A DNA stretch of 64,000 nucleotides from Bradyrhizobium nanningense (GTDB lineage: Bacteria; Pseudomonadota; Alphaproteobacteria; Rhizobiales; Xanthobacteraceae). A model generated the notes under the pieces. That model ran no database searches, was not told where the DNA came from, and saw only the letters and a program-made list of their open reading frames with translations. The stretch covers positions 186,001-250,000 of the forward strand of contig NZ_LBJC01000024.1 in assembly GCF_004114535.1 (NCBI RefSeq), read 5' to 3'. Made by a program: the position numbers and the translations under genes. This document shows, piece after piece, positions 28,927 to 37,370 of the stretch; position 1 is the stretch's first letter, and every line of letters begins with the position of its first letter.

Positions 28927-30186
28927 TTATTGATAGCCCTTGGGGAACGGATCCGGCTCGACGAGATCGGCGGTCTCGTAGATCAGCTCGAACTGGCCAT
29001 CGAGCTTGGCGCGCCCCACCCGGGTCTTCGACCAGAGGTGATGATTCTCGTGGATGCGCACGTAACCTTCCGGAGCCCCCTTGAACTCGACGCCCGGCGA
29101 GGCCGCCGCGATCTTGTCGACATCGAAGGAGCCGGCCTTCTCGACCGTCAATTTCCACAACCACGGGCCGAGATAGGCAGCCTGGGTGACGTCTCCGATG
29201 ACGGTCTTCTCGCCCCACATCTTCTTGAACGCCGGCACGAAGGCCTTGTTGTTCGGATTGTCGAGCGACTGGAAGTACTTCATGCAGGCATAGGCGCCCG
29301 CAATGTTTTCGCCACCGATGCCATCGATTTCGTCTTCGGTCACCGAGATCGTCAGCAGCGCTTGCTTGGAAAGGTCGATGCCGGCGGCCTTGAGCTGCTT
29401 GTAGAAGGCGACGTTGGAGCCGCCGACGACGTCGGTGAAGATGACGTCGGGCTTGGTCAGCTTGATCTTGTTGATGACCGAGTTGAACTGGGTGTTGCCG
29501 AGCGGATAATACTCCTCGCCGACCACCTTGCCCTTCAGCACGTTCTCGACGTGCTTGCGCGCGATCTTGTTCGAGGTGCGGGGCCAGATGTAGTCGGAAC
29601 CGATGAAGAAGAACGATTTTGCGCCCTTCTCCTTGGCGATCCAGTTCAGGCCGGCGAGGATCTGCTGGGTCGCTTCCTGGCCGGTGTAGATGACGTTCTT
29701 GGACTGCTCGAGGCCTTCATAGAAGGTCGGGTAGTAAAGCATACCGTTATACTGCTCGACGACCGGCAGCACCGCCTTGCGCGAGGCCGAGGTCCAGCAA
29801 CCCATGATCGCTGCGACCTTGTCGTTGACCAAGAGTTTCTTGGCCTTTTCCGCAAAGGTCGGCCAATCGCTGGCGCCGTCTTCCTGGATGAACTTGATCT
29901 TGCGCCCGAGCACGCCGCCGGCGGCGTTGATCTGCTCGATGGCGAGCTTTTCAGCTTCGATCGAGCCGGTCTCGGAGATCGCCATGGTGCCGGTCGCCGA
30001 GTGCAGGATCCCGACCGTCACCTCGGTGTCGGTGACCGCGAGGCCCGTGGTGTTGACCGCCGAGGTCGCGGGAGCCTGGGCAAAAGACGCCCGCGGCAGC
30101 ATCGTCATGGCCGGCACGGCGGCCATTCCCATCAATAATTTGCGCCGAAGCGGCGATAACAGGCCCTTGTTTGCTTCGTCCGACAT
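28927..30186 (-). CDS. urtA: Urea/short-chain amide ABC transporter substrate-binding protein UrtA
   Basis: A 419-residue periplasmic binding protein of the UrtA/FmdD type. The leader has a twin-arginine-like start (L-R-R-K-L-L-M-G, residues about 14-21), a hydrophobic core and A-S-F-A-Q at about 37, so export may use Tat or Sec. The mature part has V-G-I-L-H-S-A-T-G-T-M-A, typical of UrtA, and G-C-W-T-S-A-S-R-K. ATG at 30186 is chosen; the frame is open up to 30417 into the divergent kinase gene. It is the first gene of the operon. Because amidase and formamidase are co-encoded, it may bind amides rather than, or as well as, urea. Confidence 0.92.
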   Translation of the reverse strand: MSDEANKGLLSPLRRKLLMGMAAVPAMTMLPRASFAQAPATSAVNTTGLAVTDTEVTVGILHSATGTMAISETGSIEAEKLAIEQINAAGGVLGRKIKFIQEDGASDWPTFAEKAKKLLVNDKVAAIMGCWTSASRKAVLPVVEQYNGMLYYPTFYEGLEQSKNVIYTGQEATQQILAGLNWIAKEKGAKSFFFIGSDYIWPRTSNKIARKHVENVLKGKVVGEEYYPLGNTQFNSVINKIKLTKPDVIFTDVVGGSNVAFYKQLKAAGIDLSKQALLTISVTEDEIDGIGGENIAGAYACMKYFQSLDNPNNKAFVPAFKKMWGEKTVIGDVTQAAYLGPWLWKLTVEKAGSFDVDKIAAASPGVEFKGAPEGYVRIHENHHLWSKTRVGRAKLDGQFELIYETADLVEPDPFPKGYQ

Positions 30187-30255
30187 GAGCACCCCACTTT
30201 TTGTTCGAGAACACGCGATTGGTGCCGTGAGGATGGCTCGGATCTGGGCGGCAAA

Positions 30256-30279
30256 AGCATACGCAAGATCGCGTATACT
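30256..30279. promoter_or_regulatory. 24-bp imperfect palindrome, candidate operator in the urtA/kinase control region
   Basis: AGCATACGC (30256-30264), spacer AAGATC, GCGTATACT (30271-30279); eight of nine positions in each arm are symmetric and the inner ATACGC/GCGTAT arms are perfect. It lies 70-93 bases upstream of the urtA start and about 65 bases upstream of the predicted kinase start site. The LuxR-type regulator encoded at 33714 is the obvious candidate to bind it, since such proteins bind short inverted repeats as dimers. Confidence 0.6.
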
Positions 30280-30306
30280 GCACCGCAAAATGCCGACGTA
30301 GGCTTT

Positions 30307-30321
30307 TGGTACGGAATTTGC
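30307..30321 (+). promoter_or_regulatory. Sigma-54 type -24/-12 promoter for the permease-kinase gene
   Basis: TGGTACGGAATTTGC matches the RpoN consensus TGGYACRNNNNTTGCW in every defined position of these 15 bases; only the base after it (G instead of A/T) differs. Transcription would start near 30333, leaving about 26 bases before the GTG start at 30359. This points to nitrogen control of the sensor. Confidence 0.7.
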
Positions 30322-30358
30322 GAGGGGCTCCGGGTCCGTATCGGGAGTGGGGTAGAGC

Positions 30359-33300
30359 GTGGCAGGGCGGCAGCGAATAGACCGCGTCAGGCGCCAGTAC
30401 AACCAGTGGGTCGCCAACCAGACGTTGGAAGACTACGCGCTGCGCTTCACGGCCAAGAGCGCGCGCCGCTGGTCCGCCGCCAGGGTCGCCAACACTGCGC
30501 TGGGCGCGATCTCGTTCCTGGCGATGGAGGCGATCGGCGGCACCATCACCCTGAACTATGGCGTCACCAACGCGACCGCCGCCATCCTCGTGGTCTCTCT
30601 CATCATCTTCTGCTGTGGTGTGCCCATCGCCTATTATGCCGCCAAATGCGGCATCGACATCGACCTGCTCACGCGCGGCGCCGGCTTCGGCTACATCGGC
30701 TCGACTGTCACCTCGCTGATCTACGCGTCCTTCACCTTCATCTTCTTTGCGATCGAAGCCGTGATCCTGGCGTCCGCGCTCGAGATGTGCTTCGGAATTC
30801 CGCGGCCGGTCGGCTATCTCATCAGCGCCGTCGTGATCATCCCGCTGGTGGCTTACGGCATCACGTTGATCAGCCGCTTCCAATTGTGGACGCAGCCGCT
30901 GTGGATCGTGCTCCACATCATTCCGTTCGCGGCGATCGCCTGGCACAACCCGCACTCCTTCACGGAATGGCGCAAGTTCGCGGGTGAGCACGGCGATCTC
31001 AACGGCCACTTCGATCTGCTGCTGTTCGGGGTTGCGGCCTCGGTCGTGTTTTCGCTGGTGGCGCAGATCGGCGAGCAGGTCGACTTCCTGCGATTCTTGC
31101 CGCGCGACCGCCGCGCGTCCAGGGCCTCCTGGTGGTTGGCGCTGATGAGCGCAGGGCCGGGCTGGATCGTGCTTGGTGCGCTGAAACTCCTGGCGGGCTC
31201 ATTCCTCGCCTTCTTCGCGCTCAGCCATGGCGTGCCGCCCGAGGAGGCGGCCGAGCCGGCGCATATGTATCTCGAAGCGTTCCGCTACGTGCTGTCGCAG
31301 CCCGATCTTGCGCTGGCCTTGACCGGCACGTTCGTGATCCTGTCGCAGGTCAAGATCAACGTCACCAACGCCTATGCCGGCTCGATCGCCTGGTCGAACT
31401 TTTTCTCGCGCCTGACCCACAGCCATCCCGGCCGCGTGGTGTGGCTGGTCTTCAACGTCATCGTGGCGCTGCTGTTGATGGAGATCGGCGTCTACAAGGC
31501 CCTGGAGCAGACGCTGGCTCTGTATTCGAACGTCGCGATCGCCTGGGTCGGCGCGCTGGTCGCCGATCTCATCGTCAACAAGCCGCTTGGATTGCGGCCA
31601 CAGCAGATCGAATTCAAGCGCGCGCATCTCTACGACGTCAATCCGGTCGGCGTGGGCGCGATGACGATCGCAACCATCGTCTCCATCAGTGCCTTTTACG
31701 GTCTGTTCGGGCCTACCGCGAAGGCGTTGTCGGCCTTCATAGCGCTCGCGGCTGCCTTCATCACCGCACCGTTGATTGCCTGGGCCACAGGCGGCAAGTA
31801 CTACATCGCACGCAAGCCGAAGCGTAGCTGGCAGAACATCGAGTCGATCCAGTGCTGTATCTGCGAACACGCGTTCGAGCCGGAGGACATGGCCTCCTGC
31901 CCCGCTTACGCGGGGCCGATCTGCTCCCTGTGCTGTTCGCTGGACGCCCGCTGCCACGATCTCTGCAAGCCGCACGCGCGGATCCAGGCGCAAGTGTCGG
32001 AGACGCTGGGCAAGCTGATGCCGCAGCCGATTTACGCGCGGATCAACTCGCAGCTCGGCCACTATGTCGGCGTGTTCGTGGTCTCCGCGGGCCTCGTCGC
32101 GCTGGTGCTCGGACTGATCTATCTGCAGACATCGGCGAGCGTGCATGGCGAGACCACGCTCGTCTCCGAGGTGCTCTGGAAGGTGTTCTTCTCGCTCAGC
32201 ATCATCATCGGCGTGGTGGCCTGGCTGTTCGTGCTGGCGCAGCAGAGCCGCCGCGCGGCTGAAGCCGAGACGCGCCGGCAGACCACGCTGCTGATCCAGG
32301 AGATCGACGCCCACAAGCGCACCGACGCCGAGCTTCAGCGCGCCAAGGAAGTCGCCGAATCCGCCAACCTCGCCAAAAGCCGGTACGTGGTGGGCCTGAG
32401 CCACGAGCTGCGTTCGCCGCTGAATGCGATCAGCGGCTATGCCCAGCTGCTGGAGCAGGATGCGACGCTGAGCATCAAGCCGCGCGACCAGGTCCGCGTC
32501 GTCCGCCGCAGCGCCGACCACCTCTCCGGCCTGATCGACGGCATTCTGGACATCTCCAAGATCGAGGCAGGGCGACTGTATCTGTCGCGCGACGAGGTGC
32601 GCCTCGGCGAATTCCTCGACCAACTCGTCGGCATGTTCCGCCTGCAGGCCGCCGCCAAGGGCATCGACTTCGTGTTCCGGCGGCCTCCACACCTACCGCT
32701 CGTGGTCTATGCCGACGAGAAGCGGCTGCGCCAGGTGCTGATCAACCTGCTCTCCAACGCGATCAAGTTCACCCAGACCGGCAGCGTGCAGTTCGTCGTG
32801 CACTATCGCAGCCCCGTCGCCGAGTTCGAAGTGATCGACACCGGCCCAGGCATCCAGGGCGACGACCTCGAGCGCATCTTCGCGCCCTTTGAGCGCGGCG
32901 CGCTCGGCGTCTCGCAGCCGCAGACCGGCACCGGACTCGGCTTGACCATCAGCCGCCTGCTGGCCGGGGTGATGGGCGGCGATATCAAGGTGACGAGCAC
33001 GGTCGGCACCGGCTCGACCTTCAAGGTCAAGATCCTGCTCTCCGAGGTCACAAATCCGCAGCGCATCGCGCCGATTGAGGCCCCGGTCTCCGGCTATCAC
33101 GGCGCGCGCAAGACCATCCTCATCACCGACGACGATCCGGTTCATCGCGACCTCCTGCGCGAGGTGCTGACGCCGCTCGGTTTCATCCTGCTCAGTGCTC
33201 CCGACGGTCCCGGCTGCCTCGCGCTGGCGCAGCATTGCCGGCCCGATTTGTTCCTGCTCGACATCTCGATGCCGGCCATGGACGGCTGGGCCGTGGCGGA

Positions 33301-33730
33301 GGCCTTGCGCGCGAGCGGCCACCGCCAGGCGCGCATCCTGATGGTATCGGCGAGCGCGCTGGAAGCCCACGGCACGCCGCTGGCACAGCCCTTCCACGAC
33401 GGCTACCTGATGAAGCCGATCGACATTCCCCGGCTCCTGGAGACGATCCGCCAGCTGCTCAAAGTCGAATGGCAATACGGCTCGGACGAGATCGCGGTGT
33501 CGTTCTGGCGTCCCGAAAGTGGATCAACGCCGCCGGCGCGGCACATCGAGGCGCTGATCGGGCTCGGCCAGATCGGCTACGTCAAGGGCATTCAGTTGAA
33601 GCTGGACGAGATCGGCAGCGAGCATCCGGAGCACGCCGACTTCGTCGCGCAGATGCGGTCGCTGGTCGATCGCTTCGATCTCGAGCAATACATGGCCACA
33701 TTGAAGACATTGCATGCGCATGAGCATTGA
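30359..33730 (+). CDS. NCS1-type permease fused to hybrid histidine kinase (sensor for amide/urea or related nitrogen source)
   Basis: A 1123-residue protein. Residues about 1-490 resemble a purine-cytosine/NCS1 permease: a soluble N-terminus, then about twelve membrane helices. A nine-cysteine segment follows (C499, C500, C502, C514, C522, C525, C526, C532, C536), then two more helices (about 570-590 and 605-628), a short coiled coil, HisKA with phospho-acceptor H682 (L-S-H-E-L-R-S-P-L-N), HATPase (N-L-L-S-N-A-I-K-F, D-T-G-P-G-I, G-L-G-L-T-I) and a receiver domain with D968 (L-L-D-I-S-M-P). The start is GTG at 30359. It faces the urt-fmd-amiE operon and overlaps the response-regulator gene. 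It resembles CbrA in layout (transporter plus kinase) but with a different transporter family. Ligand and zinc binding are inferred. Confidence 0.88.
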   Translation: MAGRQRIDRVRRQYNQWVANQTLEDYALRFTAKSARRWSAARVANTALGAISFLAMEAIGGTITLNYGVTNATAAILVVSLIIFCCGVPIAYYAAKCGIDIDLLTRGAGFGYIGSTVTSLIYASFTFIFFAIEAVILASALEMCFGIPRPVGYLISAVVIIPLVAYGITLISRFQLWTQPLWIVLHIIPFAAIAWHNPHSFTEWRKFAGEHGDLNGHFDLLLFGVAASVVFSLVAQIGEQVDFLRFLPRDRRASRASWWLALMSAGPGWIVLGALKLLAGSFLAFFALSHGVPPEEAAEPAHMYLEAFRYVLSQPDLALALTGTFVILSQVKINVTNAYAGSIAWSNFFSRLTHSHPGRVVWLVFNVIVALLLMEIGVYKALEQTLALYSNVAIAWVGALVADLIVNKPLGLRPQQIEFKRAHLYDVNPVGVGAMTIATIVSISAFYGLFGPTAKALSAFIALAAAFITAPLIAWATGGKYYIARKPKRSWQNIESIQCCICEHAFEPEDMASCPAYAGPICSLCCSLDARCHDLCKPHARIQAQVSETLGKLMPQPIYARINSQLGHYVGVFVVSAGLVALVLGLIYLQTSASVHGETTLVSEVLWKVFFSLSIIIGVVAWLFVLAQQSRRAAEAETRRQTTLLIQEIDAHKRTDAELQRAKEVAESANLAKSRYVVGLSHELRSPLNAISGYAQLLEQDATLSIKPRDQVRVVRRSADHLSGLIDGILDISKIEAGRLYLSRDEVRLGEFLDQLVGMFRLQAAAKGIDFVFRRPPHLPLVVYADEKRLRQVLINLLSNAIKFTQTGSVQFVVHYRSPVAEFEVIDTGPGIQGDDLERIFAPFERGALGVSQPQTGTGLGLTISRLLAGVMGGDIKVTSTVGTGSTFKVKILLSEVTNPQRIAPIEAPVSGYHGARKTILITDDDPVHRDLLREVLTPLGFILLSAPDGPGCLALAQHCRPDLFLLDISMPAMDGWAVAEALRASGHRQARILMVSASALEAHGTPLAQPFHDGYLMKPIDIPRLLETIRQLLKVEWQYGSDEIAVSFWRPESGSTPPARHIEALIGLGQIGYVKGIQLKLDEIGSEHPEHADFVAQMRSLVDRFDLEQYMATLKTLHAHEH

Positions 33731-34640
33731 GCCGAAGAAGCGCGACGTCGCGCTCGTTGTCGATGACTCTCCGGAGACGCTGCGGCTGCTGACCGACGCG
33801 CTCGATGGCGCCGGCATGACGGTGATGGTGGCGCTCGATGGCGCAGCCGCGATACGCATCATCGACCAGATCACGCCCGACATCGTGCTGCTCGATGCCG
33901 TGATGCCCGGCATCGACGGCTTCGAGACCTGCCGCCGGCTCAAGCGCGATGCGGACCTTGCCAATGTCCCTGTGATCTTCATGACGGGCCTTGCCGAAAC
34001 CGAGCACATCGTGCGCGGGCTCGAGGCCGGCGGCGTCGACTACGTGACCAAGCCGATCGCGATCGAGGAGATGCTGGCGCGCATTCGCGTCCATCTCGGC
34101 AATGCCCGGCTGACACAGAGTGCGCGCGCCGCGCTCGACGTCTCTGGCCGCTTCCTGTTCGCGGTCAACCGCCAGGGCAATTTGCTCTGGGCGACGCCGC
34201 AGGCGCAGAAGCTGATGTCCGACCATCAAGGCGCACAGGCCGACGACTTCGTCCTGTCGCCAACGCTGCTGCAATGGCTGGAGCAGGCCAAGGCCAAGGG
34301 TAGTTCGAAATCTCAGGCGACCTCGTTACCAGACAATCCGCAGCTCCGGCTCTATTATATGGGCGAAACGGCGCCGAACGAGTTTCTGCTGCGGCTCTCC
34401 AGGGAGTCCGGCACCGCGCTCCCGCCCGAATTCACCAGCGAGCTCGGCCTCACCACCCGCGAGGGCGAGGTGCTCGCCTGGCTCAGCAAGGGCAAGACCA
34501 ACCGGGACATCGCGCAGATCCTGGGCCTCAGCCCGCGCACGGTCGACAAGCATCTCGAGCAGATCTATGCCAAGCTCGGCGTGGAGAACCGGACGGCAGC
34601 CGCGGCGATTGCCACGAATGCAACGCGAAGGAATTCGTGA
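33714..34640 (+). CDS. LuxR-type two-component response regulator
   Basis: A 308-residue protein with an N-terminal receiver domain (acidic pair D17-D18, phospho-acceptor D61 in L-L-D-A-V-M-P, lysine in V-T-K-P-I) and a C-terminal LuxR helix-turn-helix (about 245-302: L-T-T-R-E-G-E-V-L-A-W, N-R-D-I-A-Q-I-L-G-L-S-P-R-T-V). A middle segment of about 110 residues separates the domains, longer than in NarL. The start ATG 33714 (or the second ATG at 33720) overlaps the kinase gene, so the two are coupled. It is the probable output of the preceding hybrid kinase and candidate regulator of the divergent amide operon. Confidence 0.93.
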   Translation: MRMSIEPKKRDVALVVDDSPETLRLLTDALDGAGMTVMVALDGAAAIRIIDQITPDIVLLDAVMPGIDGFETCRRLKRDADLANVPVIFMTGLAETEHIVRGLEAGGVDYVTKPIAIEEMLARIRVHLGNARLTQSARAALDVSGRFLFAVNRQGNLLWATPQAQKLMSDHQGAQADDFVLSPTLLQWLEQAKAKGSSKSQATSLPDNPQLRLYYMGETAPNEFLLRLSRESGTALPPEFTSELGLTTREGEVLAWLSKGKTNRDIAQILGLSPRTVDKHLEQIYAKLGVENRTAAAAIATNATRRNS

Positions 34641-34680
34641 GCTGCTGGAGATGAGTTGGCGCGCCGCTGACCCAACAACC

Positions 34681-34826
34681 GCTGTCGTCCCGGACAAGCG
34701 AAGCGCAGATCCGGGACCCATAACCACAGGGAGACGTTTGGCGAAGGCTCGGAGTGACCCGCTCGCTCCATAACCACGCCCTGTAATTATGGGTCCCGGG
34801 TTCGCTACGCGCCCCGGGACGACAGC
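34681..34826. repeat. Dispersed palindromic repeat, family C (CTGTCGTCCCGG type), copy 1
   Basis: Outer arms GCTGTCGTCCCGG / CCGGGACGACAGC and inner CCCATAACCACAGGG / CCCTGTAATTATGGG. About 146 bases, filling the space between the response-regulator gene and the convergent monooxygenase gene; a possible bidirectional terminator. Confidence 0.88.
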
Positions 34827-34881
34827 GGAGTGTGTGGTGAGTGCCGCCGCCCCTCACGCGATCCCTCGCCAAGGACCACCC

Positions 34882-36384
34882 TCACCCGTACACAAACGCC
34901 TTGTCATCCAGATCCGTCTTCGGGATCTCGTCCTTCTCGGTCCAGTAATCCTGGCTGTGCTGCCATTCCGGCTTGTCGCCGCGCTTGGGCAACAGGTCCA
35001 TGTTGCGCATCATGTAGCCGGGATTGAAGTTTTCCGGATCGATCCAGGGCAGGATCGGCATGTTGTGGTCTTCGGGGCGCAGTTTCACCTCGACCTTCTT
35101 GGCGCCCTTGGCCTTCATGTGGCCAAGCAGCCGGCAGACGAAATCGGCGACGAGGTCGACGCGGAGCGTCCAGCTGGCGCGGAAATAGCCGAACACCCAG
35201 ACCATGTTCGGAACGCCCGTGAACATCATGCCGCGATAGGTGACGGTGTCGCCGAAGGCGAGCGGCTTGCCGTCGATCTCGAAGGCGATGTCGCCAAGCG
35301 CGGCGAGATTGAAGCCGGTTGCGGTCACGATGACATCGGCCTCGAGCAGCTTGCCCGATTTCAGCTGGATGCCGTTCTCGACGAAGCATTCGATCTCGTC
35401 GGTGACGACAGAAGCCTTGCCGCTGGCAATGCCCTTGAACAGGTCGGCATCCGGCACAAAGGCGATGCGCTGCCGCCACGGCCGGTAGGTCGGCGTGAAG
35501 TGCGTCTCGACATCGTAGTCGGGACCGAGCACCGCGCTGATCTGGCCGATCAGGTCCTTCTTCACCTGCTCGGGCTTGGACACGCAGAGCTTCGTGAAGG
35601 CATCCTGCTCGAACAGGATCTTGCGCCGCACGATCTCGTGGATCCACTCCTCGTCGACCTGAAGCCGGCGCAGCTCCTCCGCGATCTCGATGGCGTTGCG
35701 GCCGAGCCGGAAATAGGTCGGCGAGCGCTGCAACATGGTGACATGCGCGCATTTGTCCGCGATGTTCGGCACCAGCGTCGCTGCCGTCGCGCCCGAGCCG
35801 ATCACGACGACCTTCTTGTTGGTGAGATCGATATCATCAGGCCAGGTCTGGGGATGGACGATGCGCCCCTTGAAGCGGTCCATGCCCTTCCATTCCGGCG
35901 TGTAGCCTTCCGAATGGCGGTAATAGCCCTGACACATCCAGAGGAAGTTTGCGGTGAACGTCTTAGGCTCCCCGGTGTCGGTCGTCACCGCCTCGATGGT
36001 CCAGAGATTCTGCTCGCTCGACCAGCTCGCGGAATTGATCCTGTGCTTGTAGCGGATGTGTCTTGCGATATCGTTGTCGTCGATCACCTCTTTCATATAG
36101 GAGAGGATCTCCTCGGCGGTCGCAATCGGCGGGCCGACCCACGGCTTGAAACTGTAGCCGAAGGTATGGAGGTCGCTGTCGGAGCGAATGCCGGGATAAC
36201 GATGTGTGCTCCAGGTGCCGCCGAACGTTTCCTGCGTCTCGAGGATGACGTAGCTCGTGCCTGGCAACTGCTTCTGGACGTGATAGGCGCTGCCGATGCC
36301 GGAGATGCCGGCGCCGACGATCAGCACGTCGAAATGTTCGGAAGCTTGCTTGGTAGCGGTGTGACCGCGAACAGCGACATTCAT
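34882..36384 (-). CDS. Flavin-containing (Baeyer-Villiger type) monooxygenase
   Basis: A 500-residue FAD/NADPH monooxygenase of the EthA/BVMO group. FAD-binding G-A-G-I-S-G-I-G is near residue 24, the NADPH site G-S-G-A-T-A-A-T-L near residue 190, and between them is the Baeyer-Villiger fingerprint F-K-G-R-I-V-H-P-Q-T-W-P. It inserts oxygen next to a ketone or oxidises heteroatoms; the natural substrate is unknown. A candidate FNR/FixK box lies about 100 bases upstream. No lactone hydrolase or alcohol dehydrogenase gene is next to it. Confidence 0.9.
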   Translation of the reverse strand: MNVAVRGHTATKQASEHFDVLIVGAGISGIGSAYHVQKQLPGTSYVILETQETFGGTWSTHRYPGIRSDSDLHTFGYSFKPWVGPPIATAEEILSYMKEVIDDNDIARHIRYKHRINSASWSSEQNLWTIEAVTTDTGEPKTFTANFLWMCQGYYRHSEGYTPEWKGMDRFKGRIVHPQTWPDDIDLTNKKVVVIGSGATAATLVPNIADKCAHVTMLQRSPTYFRLGRNAIEIAEELRRLQVDEEWIHEIVRRKILFEQDAFTKLCVSKPEQVKKDLIGQISAVLGPDYDVETHFTPTYRPWRQRIAFVPDADLFKGIASGKASVVTDEIECFVENGIQLKSGKLLEADVIVTATGFNLAALGDIAFEIDGKPLAFGDTVTYRGMMFTGVPNMVWVFGYFRASWTLRVDLVADFVCRLLGHMKAKGAKKVEVKLRPEDHNMPILPWIDPENFNPGYMMRNMDLLPKRGDKPEWQHSQDYWTEKDEIPKTDLDDKAFVYG

Positions 36385-36481
36385 TGTTGCTTCTATGCCT
36401 TGGTTGTTTTGTGGTCACCCTTGACGGGCGACGCGTTTCCTCCGCGGCCGACATGATCACCCGCCGCGCTTCCGCTTCAAA

Positions 36482-36495
36482 ATGACATAGATCAA
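36482..36495 (-). promoter_or_regulatory. Candidate FNR/FixK box upstream of the monooxygenase
   Basis: Read on the minus strand: TTGAT-CTAT-GTCAT, one mismatch to TTGAT-N4-RTCAA. It is 98-111 bases upstream of the monooxygenase ATG, a distance that fits an activator site with the start of transcription about 60 bases before the gene. A single short motif, so chance remains possible. Confidence 0.35.
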
Positions 36496-36507
36496 GTCGC
36501 GGTCAAA

Positions 36508-37266
36508 TCACAGCGCCGCACCCCAGCTCCGCGCGGTCTGCAAGATCCAATCGCGGTACAGCGTGAGCGGCGTGACGCCGGTCAATCCGCCGCAACCGGC
36601 GGCGCCGTTCGGCCCCGTGGACCAGCTGACGAGGCCGACGAGAACGGCACCATTCGGCTTATCTTCGAGCACAGGACCGCCGGAATCGCCCGTGCAAGCA
36701 CCGATTCCCTCGCGAACCCCGTTGGTTAAGGGATCGACCAGCCGGATCTGGAGCGTGCCGGGCTGGCCGGTGGCAACGAGCGCGGCGACACGCGTCGTGC
36801 CGCCGCTCTTGCCGTCACCGCGGACCGTGACGCCAATGCCGGCGATGACGAAGCGGCTGCCGACCTGGATTGGGATCGTCGGCATGCCGATCGTCACCGT
36901 GGATTTTCCCTTGAGTGGAATTTCCAGTTGCAGCAATGCCACGTCGGCGGTGGCACGGTGCGACTGCATCGCCTGCATGTTGAAGTCCGGATGGATCGCG
37001 ACCGCGCGGACATTCAGCAATTGCGGCGTGCCGTCGGCTCCGCGATCGACGATCTTGTAGTCCGCGCCGGGCTGCACGCAGTGGGCGACCGTCAGGACCA
37101 CGCGCGGTGCAATCAGGCTGCCCGTGCAGAAATTGCCTCGCGAGCCGACGATGGTGACGACGGCGCGCGCGACACCATCGGCCTGCGGCGTGCCGCCGCC
37201 GACGATGGCATGAGCTGGCCCGACTATCAGCAGCGCAGCTATGACGAGAGTTGCAAGCTTCTTCAT
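36508..37266 (-). CDS. Secreted trypsin-like serine protease
   Basis: A 252-residue S1-family protease. The signal peptide is M-K-K-L then a hydrophobic core ending A-H-A at residue 20; the mature chain begins I-V-G-G-G, like activated trypsins. The catalytic triad is visible: histidine in L-T-V-A-H-C, aspartate in T-A-D-V-A-L-L, serine in C-T-G-D-S-G-G-P. Several cysteines suggest periplasmic disulfides. I choose ATG 37266 because it gives a proper signal peptide; two upstream in-frame starts (37284, 37332) add a tail of 6-22 residues. It is divergent from the HAD gene. Substrate unknown. Confidence 0.88.
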   Translation of the reverse strand: MKKLATLVIAALLIVGPAHAIVGGGTPQADGVARAVVTIVGSRGNFCTGSLIAPRVVLTVAHCVQPGADYKIVDRGADGTPQLLNVRAVAIHPDFNMQAMQSHRATADVALLQLEIPLKGKSTVTIGMPTIPIQVGSRFVIAGIGVTVRGDGKSGGTTRVAALVATGQPGTLQIRLVDPLTNGVREGIGACTGDSGGPVLEDKPNGAVLVGLVSWSTGPNGAAGCGGLTGVTPLTLYRDWILQTARSWGAAL

Positions 37267-37370
37267 GGGAACATGCTTCGGCATCGGTGACAGCGGGAGA
37301 TTGCTTCGGACTGGCCCTTGCCGATAGCGCATGCTAGCCGTCTTGGAAAGGAATTGACGAGGGCAGGATA

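Noticed and set aside
28795..30138. 447-codon plus-strand frame opposite urtA
   Set aside because: Urt motifs and gene order on the minus strand are certain; the plus frame has no recognisable protein features.
30276..30295. NtrC-binding site near TGCACC in the urtA control region
   Set aside because: Only one half-site is present; the other half (ATGCCG) does not fit GGTGCA.
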